Source of the DNA: Chloroflexota bacterium
GTDB taxonomy: Bacteria; Chloroflexota; Dehalococcoidia; Lucifugimonadales; UBA3495
Direction of reading: 5' to 3'
Assembly: GCA_009837355.1 (NCBI GenBank)
Contig: VXTR01000089.1
Span: 1 to 64,000, forward strand
DNA length: 64,000 nt
The notes beneath the pieces were generated by a model. The model worked only from the letters and a program-made list of their open reading frames with translations. It had not been told where the DNA came from and did not search any database. Within the stretch, counting starts at the first letter, position 1. Each line of letters begins with the position of its first letter. The translations under genes and the position numbers were made by a program. Shown here in pieces: positions 35,991 through 46,274 of this stretch.

Positions 35991-37091
35991 GTGCTGACCA
36001 ACCCCGCCATCTACCTCACCTGGATGTCCATACGGATGTGGCTCCGCGACCGTGCCGCCCTCTTCTGGACCTTCTTTCTCCCCATGGTCATCATGGTCAT
36101 CTTTGGACTGCTCAACTTCGGCGAGCTGGGCAAGGTGAACCTCGGCATCGTTGACCTGGCTCAGAACGAAACCTCCGCCCGCTTCGTTGAGCGGGCGCAG
36201 GGCATGGAATCCTTGCGCATTACCACCGGAAGCGAGAATGGCGAACTGGACGCCCTGACCAATGGCCGGCGAGACCTGGTGCTCATCCTGCCCGAAAACT
36301 TCGGCCCCGCCGCCGGCTCCCGGGACGCCGAGTGGCAGCCCGTCGCCATCCGCGTTCTCTACCACGGCAGCCGTCCCGCCGAGTCACAGGTCGGCCTGAG
36401 CCTGCTCCAATCCGGTATCGACGAAATTAACTTCGCGCTCACCGGCACGGAGCGGCTGGTTACCCTGGAATCCGAGGCCGTCGCCGCCCGCGACTTGGGC
36501 TACATCGACTTCCTGATGCCCGGCGTCATCGGCATGGCCATTATGCAGCTGGGTCTGTTCAGCGTCGCCTTCAGCTTCGTTACCATGAAGCGGGAAGGCG
36601 TCCTGCGCCGCCTGCTGGCCACGCCGCTTAATCCGGCCACTCTGCTGTCCGCGCAAGTCGTCACCCGGCTTATCGCCGTGATGTTGCAAACCCTGATTCT
36701 GGCCTCCGTCGCCGTGTTCATCTTCGGAGCGGAGTTCGCCGGCAACTTTTTCGCGGTGTTGCTGGCCGCCGGCCTGGGTGGTGCCGTCTTCCTGGCCCTG
36801 GGGTTCGCCGTGTCGGGCTGGGCCCGCACCGAGCAGCAGGCCGCGCCCCTGGCTAACATAGTCTCCCTGCCCATGATGTTCCTGTCCGGCGTCTTCTTCT
36901 CCCGCGACGTGCTGCCCGGTATCCTGCAAACCGTCACCGACTACCTGCCCCTCACTTTCCTGGTGGAAGCAATCCGCGGCATGACCGTCCAGGGCGACTC
37001 CATCATCACCCAGTGGCCCAATTTCCTCGGCATGGCCGTCTGGTTTGTGATAGCCTTCATCATCGCCAACCGCACCTTTCGCTGGGAATAG
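35991..37091 (+). CDS. ABC-2 type permease
   Basis: A 366-residue membrane protein. One helix near the start (L-F-W-T-F-F-L-P-M-V-I-M-V-I-F) is followed by an extracytoplasmic domain of about 150 residues and five further helices, the usual ABC2_membrane_3 layout. The motif K-R-E-G-V-L-R-R-L-L-A-T-P-L is typical. GTG 35991 follows the ATPase stop by one base and starts at the first conserved residues, so it is preferred to in-frame starts inside the ATPase gene. The pair forms a complete exporter. Confidence 0.88.
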   Translation: MLTNPAIYLTWMSIRMWLRDRAALFWTFFLPMVIMVIFGLLNFGELGKVNLGIVDLAQNETSARFVERAQGMESLRITTGSENGELDALTNGRRDLVLILPENFGPAAGSRDAEWQPVAIRVLYHGSRPAESQVGLSLLQSGIDEINFALTGTERLVTLESEAVAARDLGYIDFLMPGVIGMAIMQLGLFSVAFSFVTMKREGVLRRLLATPLNPATLLSAQVVTRLIAVMLQTLILASVAVFIFGAEFAGNFFAVLLAAGLGGAVFLALGFAVSGWARTEQQAAPLANIVSLPMMFLSGVFFSRDVLPGILQTVTDYLPLTFLVEAIRGMTVQGDSIITQWPNFLGMAVWFVIAFIIANRTFRWE

Positions 37092-37100
37092 GAACCCACC

Positions 37101-38426
<1,326 letters not shown>

Positions 38427-38434
38427 TCAGGGCG

Positions 38435-39367
38435 TTACGAACCCGCCACACGCCCCGACCGCAGCGCCGCAAACAAGTATGCAGTAGCGTAAGACCGCCA
38501 CGGCGACCACCGCCCCGAAAAGGCCAGCAGTTCCCCGTCGGTAATCTCCGCGCCGTCAAAGTACAGCGCTGCCACCGTCCGCCGCAGCGCCAAATCTCCA
38601 ATGGGAAACCCGTCTGGCCGCGCCAACGCCCGCACCAGCACCCACTGCGCCGTCCACTGTCCTACGCCTCGCAAGGCCACCATCCGCTGGATTACTTCCT
38701 CGTCGGGCAGTTCGTGCATCCCCTCAAACCCGTCCGCCGATTCCAACGCCGCCCGTGCGATGCCCTGGATGTATTCTGACTTGCGCACGCTCAGCTTCAA
38801 TTGTCGCAGGTCGTCCACCTCAGCCGTCGCCAACGATTCCGCCCGCGGAAACGCGTACCATTCGCGCCCGCCGATGCTGGCCCGCACTCCGTAGTGTTCT
38901 ATCAGCAGGTTGCGCACGATGCGCGCCACCGCAGTGGCAATCTGCTGCCCCATCACGGCCTGCACCAACGCCTCGAACACCGACGCCGTGCGCGTGTTGT
39001 GATACCCGTAAAACTCGCGCACTACCTCAGCAAGTATGCTATCGCCGCCCACGGAGTCGTAAAAGGGCCGCAGGTCCTGGTTGCACCCCAGCAGCCATGC
39101 CAGCTGCGCCGCCGCCCGCTCGGCGTCATCATCCGTCAGGCCGTTTCCGGTCAGCGTAACCGCCAGCTCCGGCTCATCCAGCGACCCAACCGAGCGCACC
39201 GACGCCAGCAACGCCTTGTCTCCCAAATCCAGTAGCCTGATGTAGGCTCCGTCAACATAATCTTCCGTCTTGTATTCTTGGTCGCGGGAGTAATTCGGTT
39301 GGCCTGCCGTCAGCTCAAAGTCGTAGGGCGCAACGGGCCTGATAATGGTTTCCAGGGTGGTTTCCAT
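38435..39367 (-). CDS. AlkA-type DNA-3-methyladenine glycosylase (HhH-GPD)
   Basis: A 310-residue base-excision repair glycosylase. The helix-hairpin-helix is G-V-G-Q-W-T-A-Q-W-V-L, followed by the catalytic Asp in F-P-I-G-D-L-A-L-R-R. The 115-residue N-terminal domain fits the AlkA N-terminal fold. It would remove alkylated purines. Its ATG overlaps the ThpR stop (TGATG at 39365-39369), so it is translationally coupled and is the last gene of a three-gene repair operon. Confidence 0.88.
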   Translation of the reverse strand: METTLETIIRPVAPYDFELTAGQPNYSRDQEYKTEDYVDGAYIRLLDLGDKALLASVRSVGSLDEPELAVTLTGNGLTDDDAERAAAQLAWLLGCNQDLRPFYDSVGGDSILAEVVREFYGYHNTRTASVFEALVQAVMGQQIATAVARIVRNLLIEHYGVRASIGGREWYAFPRAESLATAEVDDLRQLKLSVRKSEYIQGIARAALESADGFEGMHELPDEEVIQRMVALRGVGQWTAQWVLVRALARPDGFPIGDLALRRTVAALYFDGAEITDGELLAFSGRWSPWRSYATAYLFAALRSGRVAGS

Positions 39368-39957
39368 CAGATTTTGACCTCTCCCAGGCTGCTGTAAATC
39401 GCCCCTTGGGGCGTCAGTTCGCTGCGGTACAGACGGACGGTATCCACGCGCCAGACTGGAGCGACGGGTAAAGACGTGTTGGCGATGGTCTCCCCAATCA
39501 CGCGCCGCTGCGCCGCCGTGGCCTGCTCCCGCACCCGTCCCAGCGTCAGATGCGGACGAAACGGGCGGCGCTCGCCCGGCCAGCCCAATCCGGTCGCCGT
39601 ATCCTCAACCCGCCGGAATAATTCGTCCAGCCCATCTGTACTGCCGTCTATCCCAGCCCAGATTACCCGCGGGTTGCGCCCGGCAGGAAACGTCCCCAGT
39701 CTCGACAGCGACAGCGCCGGCCCCTTGGTGCCTTCCAGGGCTACCGCCAACTCGCTCACGATGCGCGGCGCCATGCCGGCCTCCGTCGCTCCCAGGAACT
39801 TCAGCGTCAAGTGGATTCCCGACGGATTCACCCACCGCACGCCGCCGTGTATTTCACGGCGCAACCCGTCCATTGCTTCCGTCAGAGCCTCCGTCCAGTT
39901 AATCGGCAGCGGCAGGGCGATGAACGTCCGCAACTTTTCGCGGTCATCTGACACCAC
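39367..39957 (-). CDS. thpR: RNA 2',3'-cyclic phosphodiesterase
   Basis: A 196-residue 2H phosphoesterase with both catalytic motifs: H-L-T-L-K-F-L-G near residue 50 and H-L-T-L-G-R-V-R near residue 137. R-T-F-I-A-L-P-L opens the fold. It opens 2',3'-cyclic phosphates to 2'-phosphates on RNA. It overlaps the upstream fusion gene by 14 bases and the downstream AlkA-type gene by 3, which indicates tight coupling with two DNA repair functions. Confidence 0.9.
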   Translation of the reverse strand: MVSDDREKLRTFIALPLPINWTEALTEAMDGLRREIHGGVRWVNPSGIHLTLKFLGATEAGMAPRIVSELAVALEGTKGPALSLSRLGTFPAGRNPRVIWAGIDGSTDGLDELFRRVEDTATGLGWPGERRPFRPHLTLGRVREQATAAQRRVIGETIANTSLPVAPVWRVDTVRLYRSELTPQGAIYSSLGEVKI

Positions 39958-41299
39958 TTAACTCCGACCGCCATTCGCCCAGCCGGCGATACCACTCCGT
40001 TAACTCCGCCAGCGAGTATCGAGCGTTGGCAGGACTGGGATTGGGCAAGACAAAAACCCGGCTCCCGCCGATGCAGCGGCTTTGCCGGCCCAGCTCGATG
40101 TCGCCGGCGTTTCGTAGTCCTTCTGCGTAGCGCAGGTAGGCGCGATACGCCGTTAGCCCGTGAAAGCAGGCAATCATCGGGGAGTAGCGCACCAGTTTTT
40201 CCCGCAGCAGCGGCGCATCCCGTCGGTAGTCCGCCGCCGTCAGTCCCGACGCTTGCGGCGTCGCCCGTTTTACCACGTCGGTAAAGCCGATGCCGTCCGC
40301 CAGCATCCCGCCATCGTCATCAGGCCCAACGTCCCGGCCCACCAGTCCAGACGCAGCTAACGCCGACCAGAACCGGTTGCGCGGGTTGGCAAAGTAATGT
40401 CCCTCCCTGACCGAGTATGCCGACGGATTCAGCCCAATCAGCACAATATCCAGCCCTTGGCGCAGGTAATCCGGCAGCGTCATCCTATGGCCATCGAAAG
40501 GCCGCATACCGTCCACCTCCAGCCCCGACGAACCTATGTAGTCCATTACCCGCCGTTGGCTCAATAGCGGCCAGTCGCTGCCGAACAGTATCCGCTCAGC
40601 CCCCGCCGTCAGCGCGGCAGCCGTCACGGCCTCGGCCCGGTAGAGGTATGGCAGCGCGGCGGTATCGTACCAAACGTTGCCCAGGGCCGCGCCGACCTCC
40701 GGCATCGCGGCGTAGAACGGCAGCCCGCCGCCCAGGTGGGCCAGCACCATCCGATTCTCCGGAAAGTTGGCGACAAACTTCAGCAGCTGCTCCGGTGTGG
40801 TCGTTCCCTTGCCGGGATAGTGATGTCCCACCGGCTCCGAGGCGTGGATGACCACCGGCGCTCCTCGCACGCGCAGCAGTTCCATCAACGGCGCCAGCGC
40901 GTCGCCGTCGGTGATGTCAAACCCCTGCGTGTCCGCGTGAAGCTCGCCGATTCCGGCGGCGCCGCCGTCCAGACACCGTTCGCCTTCAACCACTGTCGCC
41001 TCGCCCCATGCCGGGTTGACCGACCCCAGCGCCGTGATTCGGTCCGAGTATGCGCGGCCGGCGTCCAGCAGGTAGTCGTTCACCTCTTTTGCAACTTCCT
41101 GGTCCGTCCACCCGAACCCCATGGCGACGGCTCGGTCAACTCCGGCCGCATCCATTTCCCGCAGCAGCGCCTCAACGCCGGCGATGCGCCCGCCCGGCTT
41201 CGGAAACAGTGCGGCGTAAGTCCGGTCCCGCGCAGCCAGCTCGTCGTGCCGCTCCGCAAACCCGGGCGGCAGTATGTGGCAGTGAAAATCAACAATCAT
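39944..41299 (-). CDS. fusion: TIM-barrel amidohydrolase plus mismatch uracil-DNA glycosylase
   Basis: A 451-residue two-domain protein. Residues 1-250 form an Amidohydro_2 barrel with metal ligands H6-x-H8, H152, H188 and D242 (F-G-S-D-W-P) and an acidic Glu119. Residues 280-451 are a MUG/TDG-type glycosylase with G-L-N-P-S (289-293), G-H-Y-F-A-N-P-R-N-R-F-W, and the closing V-L-P-N-P-S-P-A-N-A. The usual last helix of the barrel (I-L-G-G-N-A type) is missing at the junction, so the join is direct. ATG 41299 is chosen because GGAGGT lies upstream; the frame extends to 41320. It heads the operon with thpR and the AlkA-type gene. Confidence 0.85.
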   Translation of the reverse strand: MIVDFHCHILPPGFAERHDELAARDRTYAALFPKPGGRIAGVEALLREMDAAGVDRAVAMGFGWTDQEVAKEVNDYLLDAGRAYSDRITALGSVNPAWGEATVVEGERCLDGGAAGIGELHADTQGFDITDGDALAPLMELLRVRGAPVVIHASEPVGHHYPGKGTTTPEQLLKFVANFPENRMVLAHLGGGLPFYAAMPEVGAALGNVWYDTAALPYLYRAEAVTAAALTAGAERILFGSDWPLLSQRRVMDYIGSSGLEVDGMRPFDGHRMTLPDYLRQGLDIVLIGLNPSAYSVREGHYFANPRNRFWSALAASGLVGRDVGPDDDGGMLADGIGFTDVVKRATPQASGLTAADYRRDAPLLREKLVRYSPMIACFHGLTAYRAYLRYAEGLRNAGDIELGRQSRCIGGSRVFVLPNPSPANARYSLAELTEWYRRLGEWRSELSGVR

Positions 41300-41337
41300 C
41301 GCGGAATTACACCTCCGCATATTCTATCCTATCAATA

Positions 41338-41366
41338 TGGACACCACCCATACCGGCGCATATAAT
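41338..41366 (+). promoter_or_regulatory. sigma70-like promoter of the split transketolase
   Basis: TGGACA (41338-41343), a 17-base spacer, TATAAT (41361-41366). Transcription would start near 41373, about 40 bases before the predicted TTG start. Confidence 0.65.
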
Positions 41367-41412
41367 CGGGTCAGCCCATCACTATTACCTTTGTCAATGT
41401 GCAGGTGCTCCT

Positions 41413-42237
41413 TTGGCTGTTGTAACCCAACCCTTGCAAACCGTTGAGGAGATGCGCGCCACCGCTCTCGAATCCCGTCGCGAAATCCTGAAGATGATTT
41501 ACGACGCGGGCAGTGGACACACCGGCGGCTCTCTTTCCGAAATCGATATTCTCATCTCCCTCTATTTCGGCGTGCTGCGCTACGATCCCGACGCTCCCAG
41601 TTGGGCCGAACGGGATCGCTTCGTCCTCAGCAAGGGCCACGCCTCGCCGGGCTTTTACGTCACCCTGGCCCGTGCCGGCTACTTCCCGGCGTCCGAACTG
41701 CCGTCGTACCGTAAAACCGACGGCCTGCTCCAGGGCCACGCTCATCCTATGACTCCCGGCGTCGAGATGAACTCCGGTTCCCTGGGCATGGGCCTGTCCT
41801 TCGCCCTCGGCCACGCCCTGGCCGCCCGTCTCGACGGGCGCGATTACCGCGTCTTCGCCCTCCTCGGCGACGGCGAATGTCAGGAGGGTGAGGTCTGGGA
41901 GGCGGCGATGTCCGCTGCCCACCACCGGGCCAGCAACCTTACCGCCATCATCGACCGCAACCGCATCCAGAACGACCGCTTCACCGACGAAGTGATGACG
42001 CTGGAACCCCTCGCCGACCGCTGGCGCGATTTCGGCTGGAACGTTATCACCTGCGACGGCCACGAACACGCCGATATCCTTCACGCCCTCCACGCTTCCG
42101 CTGAAGGCGGCCCTACGGCAATCATCGCGAATACCGTCAAGGGCAAGGGGGTATCATTCATGGAGAACAACCCCGGCTTTCACGGGCGCGCCCCCACCGC
42201 CGACGAATACGACGCAGCCCTCAAGGAGCTGGCCTGA
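41413..42237 (+). CDS. transketolase, N-terminal (TPP-binding) subunit
   Basis: About 274 residues. The sequence G-S-G-H-T-G-G-S-L-S-E-I-D-I-L, then K-G-H-A-S-P-G-F-Y, and the TPP/magnesium motif G-D-G-E-C-Q-E-G ... I-D-R-N mark the pyrophosphate half of a split transketolase, as in archaea and many anaerobes. It transfers two-carbon units between sugar phosphates together with the next protein. No ATG lies in the right place: TTG 41413 with AGGTG upstream is my choice, ATG 41452 the alternative. The frame is open far upstream, but that part is antisense to the fusion gene. Confidence 0.87.
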   Translation: MAVVTQPLQTVEEMRATALESRREILKMIYDAGSGHTGGSLSEIDILISLYFGVLRYDPDAPSWAERDRFVLSKGHASPGFYVTLARAGYFPASELPSYRKTDGLLQGHAHPMTPGVEMNSGSLGMGLSFALGHALAARLDGRDYRVFALLGDGECQEGEVWEAAMSAAHHRASNLTAIIDRNRIQNDRFTDEVMTLEPLADRWRDFGWNVITCDGHEHADILHALHASAEGGPTAIIANTVKGKGVSFMENNPGFHGRAPTADEYDAALKELA

Positions 42238-43181
42238 TGACCACCACCCGGCAATCGGTCGCAACCCGCGAAACCTATGGCCGCACCCTCCTCACTATGG
42301 CGGAAGAGCATCCCGACATCGTGGTTCTGGGCGGCGACCTCAACGTTTCCACCTTCGTCCACCTCTGGCGCGACCAGTATCCCGACCGCTTCTTTGACTT
42401 CGGCCCCGCCGAACAGAACATCGTCGGTGTCGCCGCCGGCCTGGCCGCCGCCGGCAAAATACCCTTCGTCAGCACCTTCAGCGTCTTCGGAACCGGCCGC
42501 CCCTACGACCAGTTGCGGGTCCTGATTTCCCAGCCGTCCCTCAACGTCAAGCTGGTCTGCACCCACGCCGGCATCCTCACCGGCGAGGACGGGATGTCCG
42601 CTCACAGCATCGAAGACTTGTCTCTCATGTGCGCTCTGCCCTCGTTCAGCGTCACGATCCCGACCGATGCGCCGGAAACGGAGCAGGTCATCCGCGCCGC
42701 CGCCGTAACCCGCGGCCCTCAGTACGTTCGGCTCCCCCGGGCCGCCACTCCCGTAGTGCACAGTGATGGCTACCAGTTCCATCCGGGCAAGGCCGAAATC
42801 ATGCGTGCCGGCGGCGACGTCAGCATCATCGCCTGCGGTTCCCTGCTGGCTCCGGCCCTGGACGCCGCCGATAGCCTGGCCGGCCAATCGATTGACGCTC
42901 GCGTCATCAACCTGCACACCCTTGCCCCCGCTGATGAAAACGCCATCATCGCCGCCGCAGAGGAAACCGGCGCCATCGTTACCGCCGAAGAGCATTACGT
43001 CCATGGTGGCCTGGGCAGCGTCGTCGCGGGTGTCGTCGCCCGCAACCGTCCCGTGCCCGTCGAGATGGTCGCCCTTCACGGCTACACCAGCTCCGGCCCC
43101 GCCAACGAGTTGATGGTCAAAAACGGCCTGACCTCCGACGGCGTCGCGGAGGCAGTCCACCGCGTCCTGAAGCGCAAGTAG
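42237..43181 (+). CDS. transketolase, C-terminal subunit
   Basis: A 314-residue partner with the pyrimidine-binding half (F-F-D-F-G-P-A-E-Q-N, with the catalytic Glu) and the C-terminal domain (L-A-P-A-D-E-N-A-I-I-A-A-A-E-E). The ATG overlaps the previous stop (TGATG-type at 42235-42239), so the two halves are made in equal amounts. A DXS-type activity is less likely because the pair follows the transketolase split. Confidence 0.92.
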   Translation: MTTTRQSVATRETYGRTLLTMAEEHPDIVVLGGDLNVSTFVHLWRDQYPDRFFDFGPAEQNIVGVAAGLAAAGKIPFVSTFSVFGTGRPYDQLRVLISQPSLNVKLVCTHAGILTGEDGMSAHSIEDLSLMCALPSFSVTIPTDAPETEQVIRAAAVTRGPQYVRLPRAATPVVHSDGYQFHPGKAEIMRAGGDVSIIACGSLLAPALDAADSLAGQSIDARVINLHTLAPADENAIIAAAEETGAIVTAEEHYVHGGLGSVVAGVVARNRPVPVEMVALHGYTSSGPANELMVKNGLTSDGVAEAVHRVLKRK

Positions 43182-43189
43182 CCCGACGA

Positions 43190-43534
43190 TTACCCCGTCC
43201 CCGGCGGCAGGGGGCCATGCCCACGCCCGTTACCGTTGCCGCCGCCATAGTCCTCGTACCCGGTGTCGCTGAACACGCGTATCTCGTGCCCCTGGAACAC
43301 GTGGTACATGTGGGAATCGCGCTCTGAACCCACGGTGTTCAGCATATCAGCGTCGATGTCCGAGATGATTTCCTCAATCTGCTCCGCCGTCAAATTCTGC
43401 TCCACGGCGATGGCGATGTGCGCAATACCGGGCATGAAATGCGTGTCAATCCGCCCCACCGTGGTTTCTCCGTCCAGGATCAAATACGCCTCGGAGTTGG
43501 CGGTGCGTACTTCGCGTTCGTAGTCGAAAGGCAT
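43190..43534 (-). CDS. small protein of unknown function downstream of proA
   Basis: A 114-residue protein. It contains the block A-Y-L-I-L-D-G-E-T-T-V-G-R-I-D-T-H-F and a helical E-E-I-I-S-D-I-D segment, and ends in a Gly/Asn/Pro-rich tail (after about residue 95). I do not recognise a family. It starts 11 bases after proA on the same strand, so it is probably cotranscribed with it. Confidence 0.6.
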   Translation of the reverse strand: MPFDYEREVRTANSEAYLILDGETTVGRIDTHFMPGIAHIAIAVEQNLTAEQIEEIISDIDADMLNTVGSERDSHMYHVFQGHEIRVFSDTGYEDYGGGNGNGRGHGPLPPGTG

Positions 43535-43545
43535 TTAGTTTTCGC

Positions 43546-44820
43546 TCACTCGCGAATTTGACCCGTTCCGCGGACTACCCATTTGTAGGTTGTCAATTCG
43601 CGGAGTCCCAACGGCCCGCGGGCGTGGAATTTCTGCGTGCTGATTCCGACCTCCGCGCCCAGCCCGAACTGGGCGCCGTCATTGAAACGGGTGCTGGTGT
43701 TGTGAAAAACCGCCGCTGCATCCACCTCGTTGAGGAACCTGCTTGCGGCGTCGGCATCGTCCGTCACGATAGCTTCCGAATGGCCTTGACCATGCGCTTC
43801 GATGTGCTCTATAGCCTCGTCCAGGCTGTCCACCACTTTAACCGAGGCGATCAGCGCCAGAAATTCCTGCCCGAAATCTTCAGGTTCCGCCGGCGCCACG
43901 TTCAGATTGTTCGCCGGTCCCAGGATGCTCAGCGCCCGGTGATCGCAGCGCATTTCAACCCCGGCCCGGTTCAGCTCCTCGGCGATCGGCGGCAGGCAGC
44001 GCGCTGCCGCTTCCGAGTGCACCAATACAGTGTCCAGCGCGTTGCACACCGTGGGACGCTGCACCTTGGCGTTGAAAATGATGCGTGCGGCCATTTCGCT
44101 GTCCGCGTCCCGGTCGACATACGTATGGCAAACCCCCACGCCGCCGGTCACCACCGGCATGGCCGCGTTTTCCGCCACGAAGTTGATTAGCCCGGTGCCG
44201 CCCCTGGGCACCAGCAGGCTGATGTACTCTTTCATCCCCAGCATCACGTCCACCAACGCCCGGTCGGTGTCGTCCACGAATTGCACGGCGTCGGTGGGCA
44301 GGCCGGCCTCGCCGATGGCCCGGTGAATCAGCGACACCAGCGCGGTATTTGAGCGCAGGGTCTCCTTGCCACCCCTCAGGATGCAGGCGTTCCCCGATTT
44401 CAGCGCCAGCGAAACTATGTCGGTGGTAACGTTGGGCCGGCTTTCGTAGATGCTGGCGAGCACCCCCAGCGGTACGCGCCGTTTTTCCACTTCCAACCCG
44501 TTCTCCAGGGTGGAGCTTTCCATCAACTCGCCCACCGGGTCCGGCAACGCCGCCACGCCGCGCACGTCGGCGGCCATTCCGTTTAGCCGTTCCGGGTTCA
44601 GCAGCAGTCGGTCCAGGAACGCTTCGTTAATGCCGGCTTCCGTGGCCTCCCGGTAGTCTGCCTCGTTTGCCTCCAGCACCGGCCCTTGCTCCGTTTCCAG
44701 CGCGCGGGAGATGTTCTCCAAAGCATCATTGCGCACGTCCGAAGGTAGCCGCGCCAACAACGTTGACGCCGCCTGTGCCGCCTTCCCCTGCTGATAAAGT
44801 CGTTCTGCGCCTGCCGTCAT
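43546..44820 (-). CDS. proA: glutamate-5-semialdehyde dehydrogenase
   Basis: A 424-residue aldehyde-dehydrogenase-fold enzyme that reduces glutamyl-5-phosphate in proline synthesis. It carries R-R-V-P-L-G-V-L-A-S-I-Y-E-S-R-P-N-V-T and L-V-P-R-G-G-T-G-L-I, with the catalytic Cys in the Q-R-P-T-V-C-N-A-L-D-T-V segment. The C-terminal G-L-G-A-E-V-G-I-S-T-Q-K-F-H-A-R-G-P-L-G is typical. It follows proB by 53 bases. Confidence 0.97.
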   Translation of the reverse strand: MTAGAERLYQQGKAAQAASTLLARLPSDVRNDALENISRALETEQGPVLEANEADYREATEAGINEAFLDRLLLNPERLNGMAADVRGVAALPDPVGELMESSTLENGLEVEKRRVPLGVLASIYESRPNVTTDIVSLALKSGNACILRGGKETLRSNTALVSLIHRAIGEAGLPTDAVQFVDDTDRALVDVMLGMKEYISLLVPRGGTGLINFVAENAAMPVVTGGVGVCHTYVDRDADSEMAARIIFNAKVQRPTVCNALDTVLVHSEAAARCLPPIAEELNRAGVEMRCDHRALSILGPANNLNVAPAEPEDFGQEFLALIASVKVVDSLDEAIEHIEAHGQGHSEAIVTDDADAASRFLNEVDAAAVFHNTSTRFNDGAQFGLGAEVGISTQKFHARGPLGLRELTTYKWVVRGTGQIRE

Positions 44821-44873
44821 GAGTAATCCCCTAAGTAGTCCCGTTCATCCTGTCTATCGATGAAAACCCAGCC

Positions 44874-46085
44874 TCACAGCAATACCAGGTTGTTCCGATG
44901 CACCACTTCTTGGCCGTAGTGATAGCCCAAAGTGTCCACGATGCGGTCCGATCGCATTCCCCGGATACGCTGCACGTCGCCCGCCGAATAGTTGGCAATG
45001 CCGCAGGCGATGTGCTCGCCGCCGCCGTCCGTGATGTAGATAATGTCCCCTCGCTCGAAACCGCCCACCACGCTGCGGATGCCCGCTGCCAGCAGGCTCA
45101 CGCCGTTGCGCCGCAGGGCTGAAACTGCTCCGTCGTCCACCACCACTTGCCCCCAATCGCCATCGCCCACTCGGCTGAGCATCCATCGTTTGCGCGCCTC
45201 CGGCTTGCTGCTGGCCGGTCGGAAAAACGTTCCCACCCGTTCCCCTCTCGCCGCCTTGACCACCACGTCCGGGTCCCGGCCTCGGCAGATGGTCATCGCG
45301 ATGCCCGAGGTGGTCACCAACCGCGCCGCGTCCAGTTTCGTTGGCATGCCGCCCCTGGCCCAGTCGTTGCGGTGCTCCCCGGCCATGGCTGCCACTTGCT
45401 CGTCCACGAAGTCCACCGACTCAATCCGTGTCGCCGTCGGGTCCAGCTTGGGGTCGGCAGTGTACAGTCCGTCCACGTCCGACAGAATCACCAGCAGGTC
45501 GGCGTCAATCAGTGCGGCAATCAGGGACGACAAGCGGTCATTGTCCCCGAACACCTCGCCAATTTCGTCAGCTGCCACCACGTCGTTTTCGTTCACGACG
45601 GGAACCACGCCCAGGTCCAGCAAGGACAGCAGCGTATTGCGGATGTTCAAATACGATTGTCTCTGCGCCATGTCCTTGATGGTAAGCAGCACCTGCGACA
45701 CCGCTATGCCTTGCCGCTCAAAAAGCTCTGCATAGGCGGCCATCAGCCGGTTCTGTCCCAGCGCGGCCAGCACCTGGCGCGTCGGAATGTCCGGCACCGC
45801 CGGTAGCGCGATTTTCTCGGCAATGGCTTGCCGCCCGGCCGCGATTGCTCCTGAAGTGACCAGCAGAACCTGTACGCCGTCCTCCGTCGCCAGCCTGGCA
45901 ATCTGCTCCGCCAGGTCCGCCATCACCGCGGTGTCCGGCCCACCTTGCAAGTTGCCGCCGGCCAGCACGTTGGTGCCGGCCTTCACCACAATTCTCCGGT
46001 AGCTGCCCTTGCCCGGCGACTCTGAAGCGGCCCCGGCAGTCACGGTCGGCGAAAGTGAATCGGCTTGACCCCGCAAAGCGGACAT
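44874..46085 (-). CDS. proB: glutamate 5-kinase with PUA domain
   Basis: A 403-residue kinase for the first step of proline synthesis. The amino-acid kinase domain has V-V-K-A-G-T-N-V-L, S-G-A-I-A-A-G, and V-V-N-E-N-D-V-V; a C-terminal PUA domain starts near residue 290. ATG 46085 is preferred over an in-frame upstream start at 46139 because the kinase fold begins soon after and an extended -10 lies just upstream. PUA-carrying ProB enzymes are normally feedback-controlled by proline. Confidence 0.95.
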   Translation of the reverse strand: MSALRGQADSLSPTVTAGAASESPGKGSYRRIVVKAGTNVLAGGNLQGGPDTAVMADLAEQIARLATEDGVQVLLVTSGAIAAGRQAIAEKIALPAVPDIPTRQVLAALGQNRLMAAYAELFERQGIAVSQVLLTIKDMAQRQSYLNIRNTLLSLLDLGVVPVVNENDVVAADEIGEVFGDNDRLSSLIAALIDADLLVILSDVDGLYTADPKLDPTATRIESVDFVDEQVAAMAGEHRNDWARGGMPTKLDAARLVTTSGIAMTICRGRDPDVVVKAARGERVGTFFRPASSKPEARKRWMLSRVGDGDWGQVVVDDGAVSALRRNGVSLLAAGIRSVVGGFERGDIIYITDGGGEHIACGIANYSAGDVQRIRGMRSDRIVDTLGYHYGQEVVHRNNLVLL

Positions 46086-46125
46086 AACGGCAATCCAACG
46101 CGCACCAATTGCAATATGGACGTGA

Positions 46126-46134
46126 ATTATATCA
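46126..46134 (-). promoter_or_regulatory. extended -10 of proBA
   Basis: TGA-TATAAT on the minus strand, about 41 bases upstream of the proB ATG, with no good -35. It is the same nine-base element as at 35169. Confidence 0.5.
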
Positions 46135-46274
46135 CGCACACCCCGCCATTCCGCTTGAATCCGTGCCTCAACACAGCGTACAATCTCCTCACGGGGCTGT
46201 CCGCCGTAGGCCAGTCCCGTCTCGGCGTGTGTCTATTTAACCACCCAGGCCGAAATTCTGCTTTTGGACTCAAC

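Noticed and set aside
41050-41412. Long N-terminal extension on the transketolase subunit
   Set aside because: It is antisense to the amidohydrolase-UDG gene and upstream of the promoter at 41338-41366, and the transketolase family begins near 41413.
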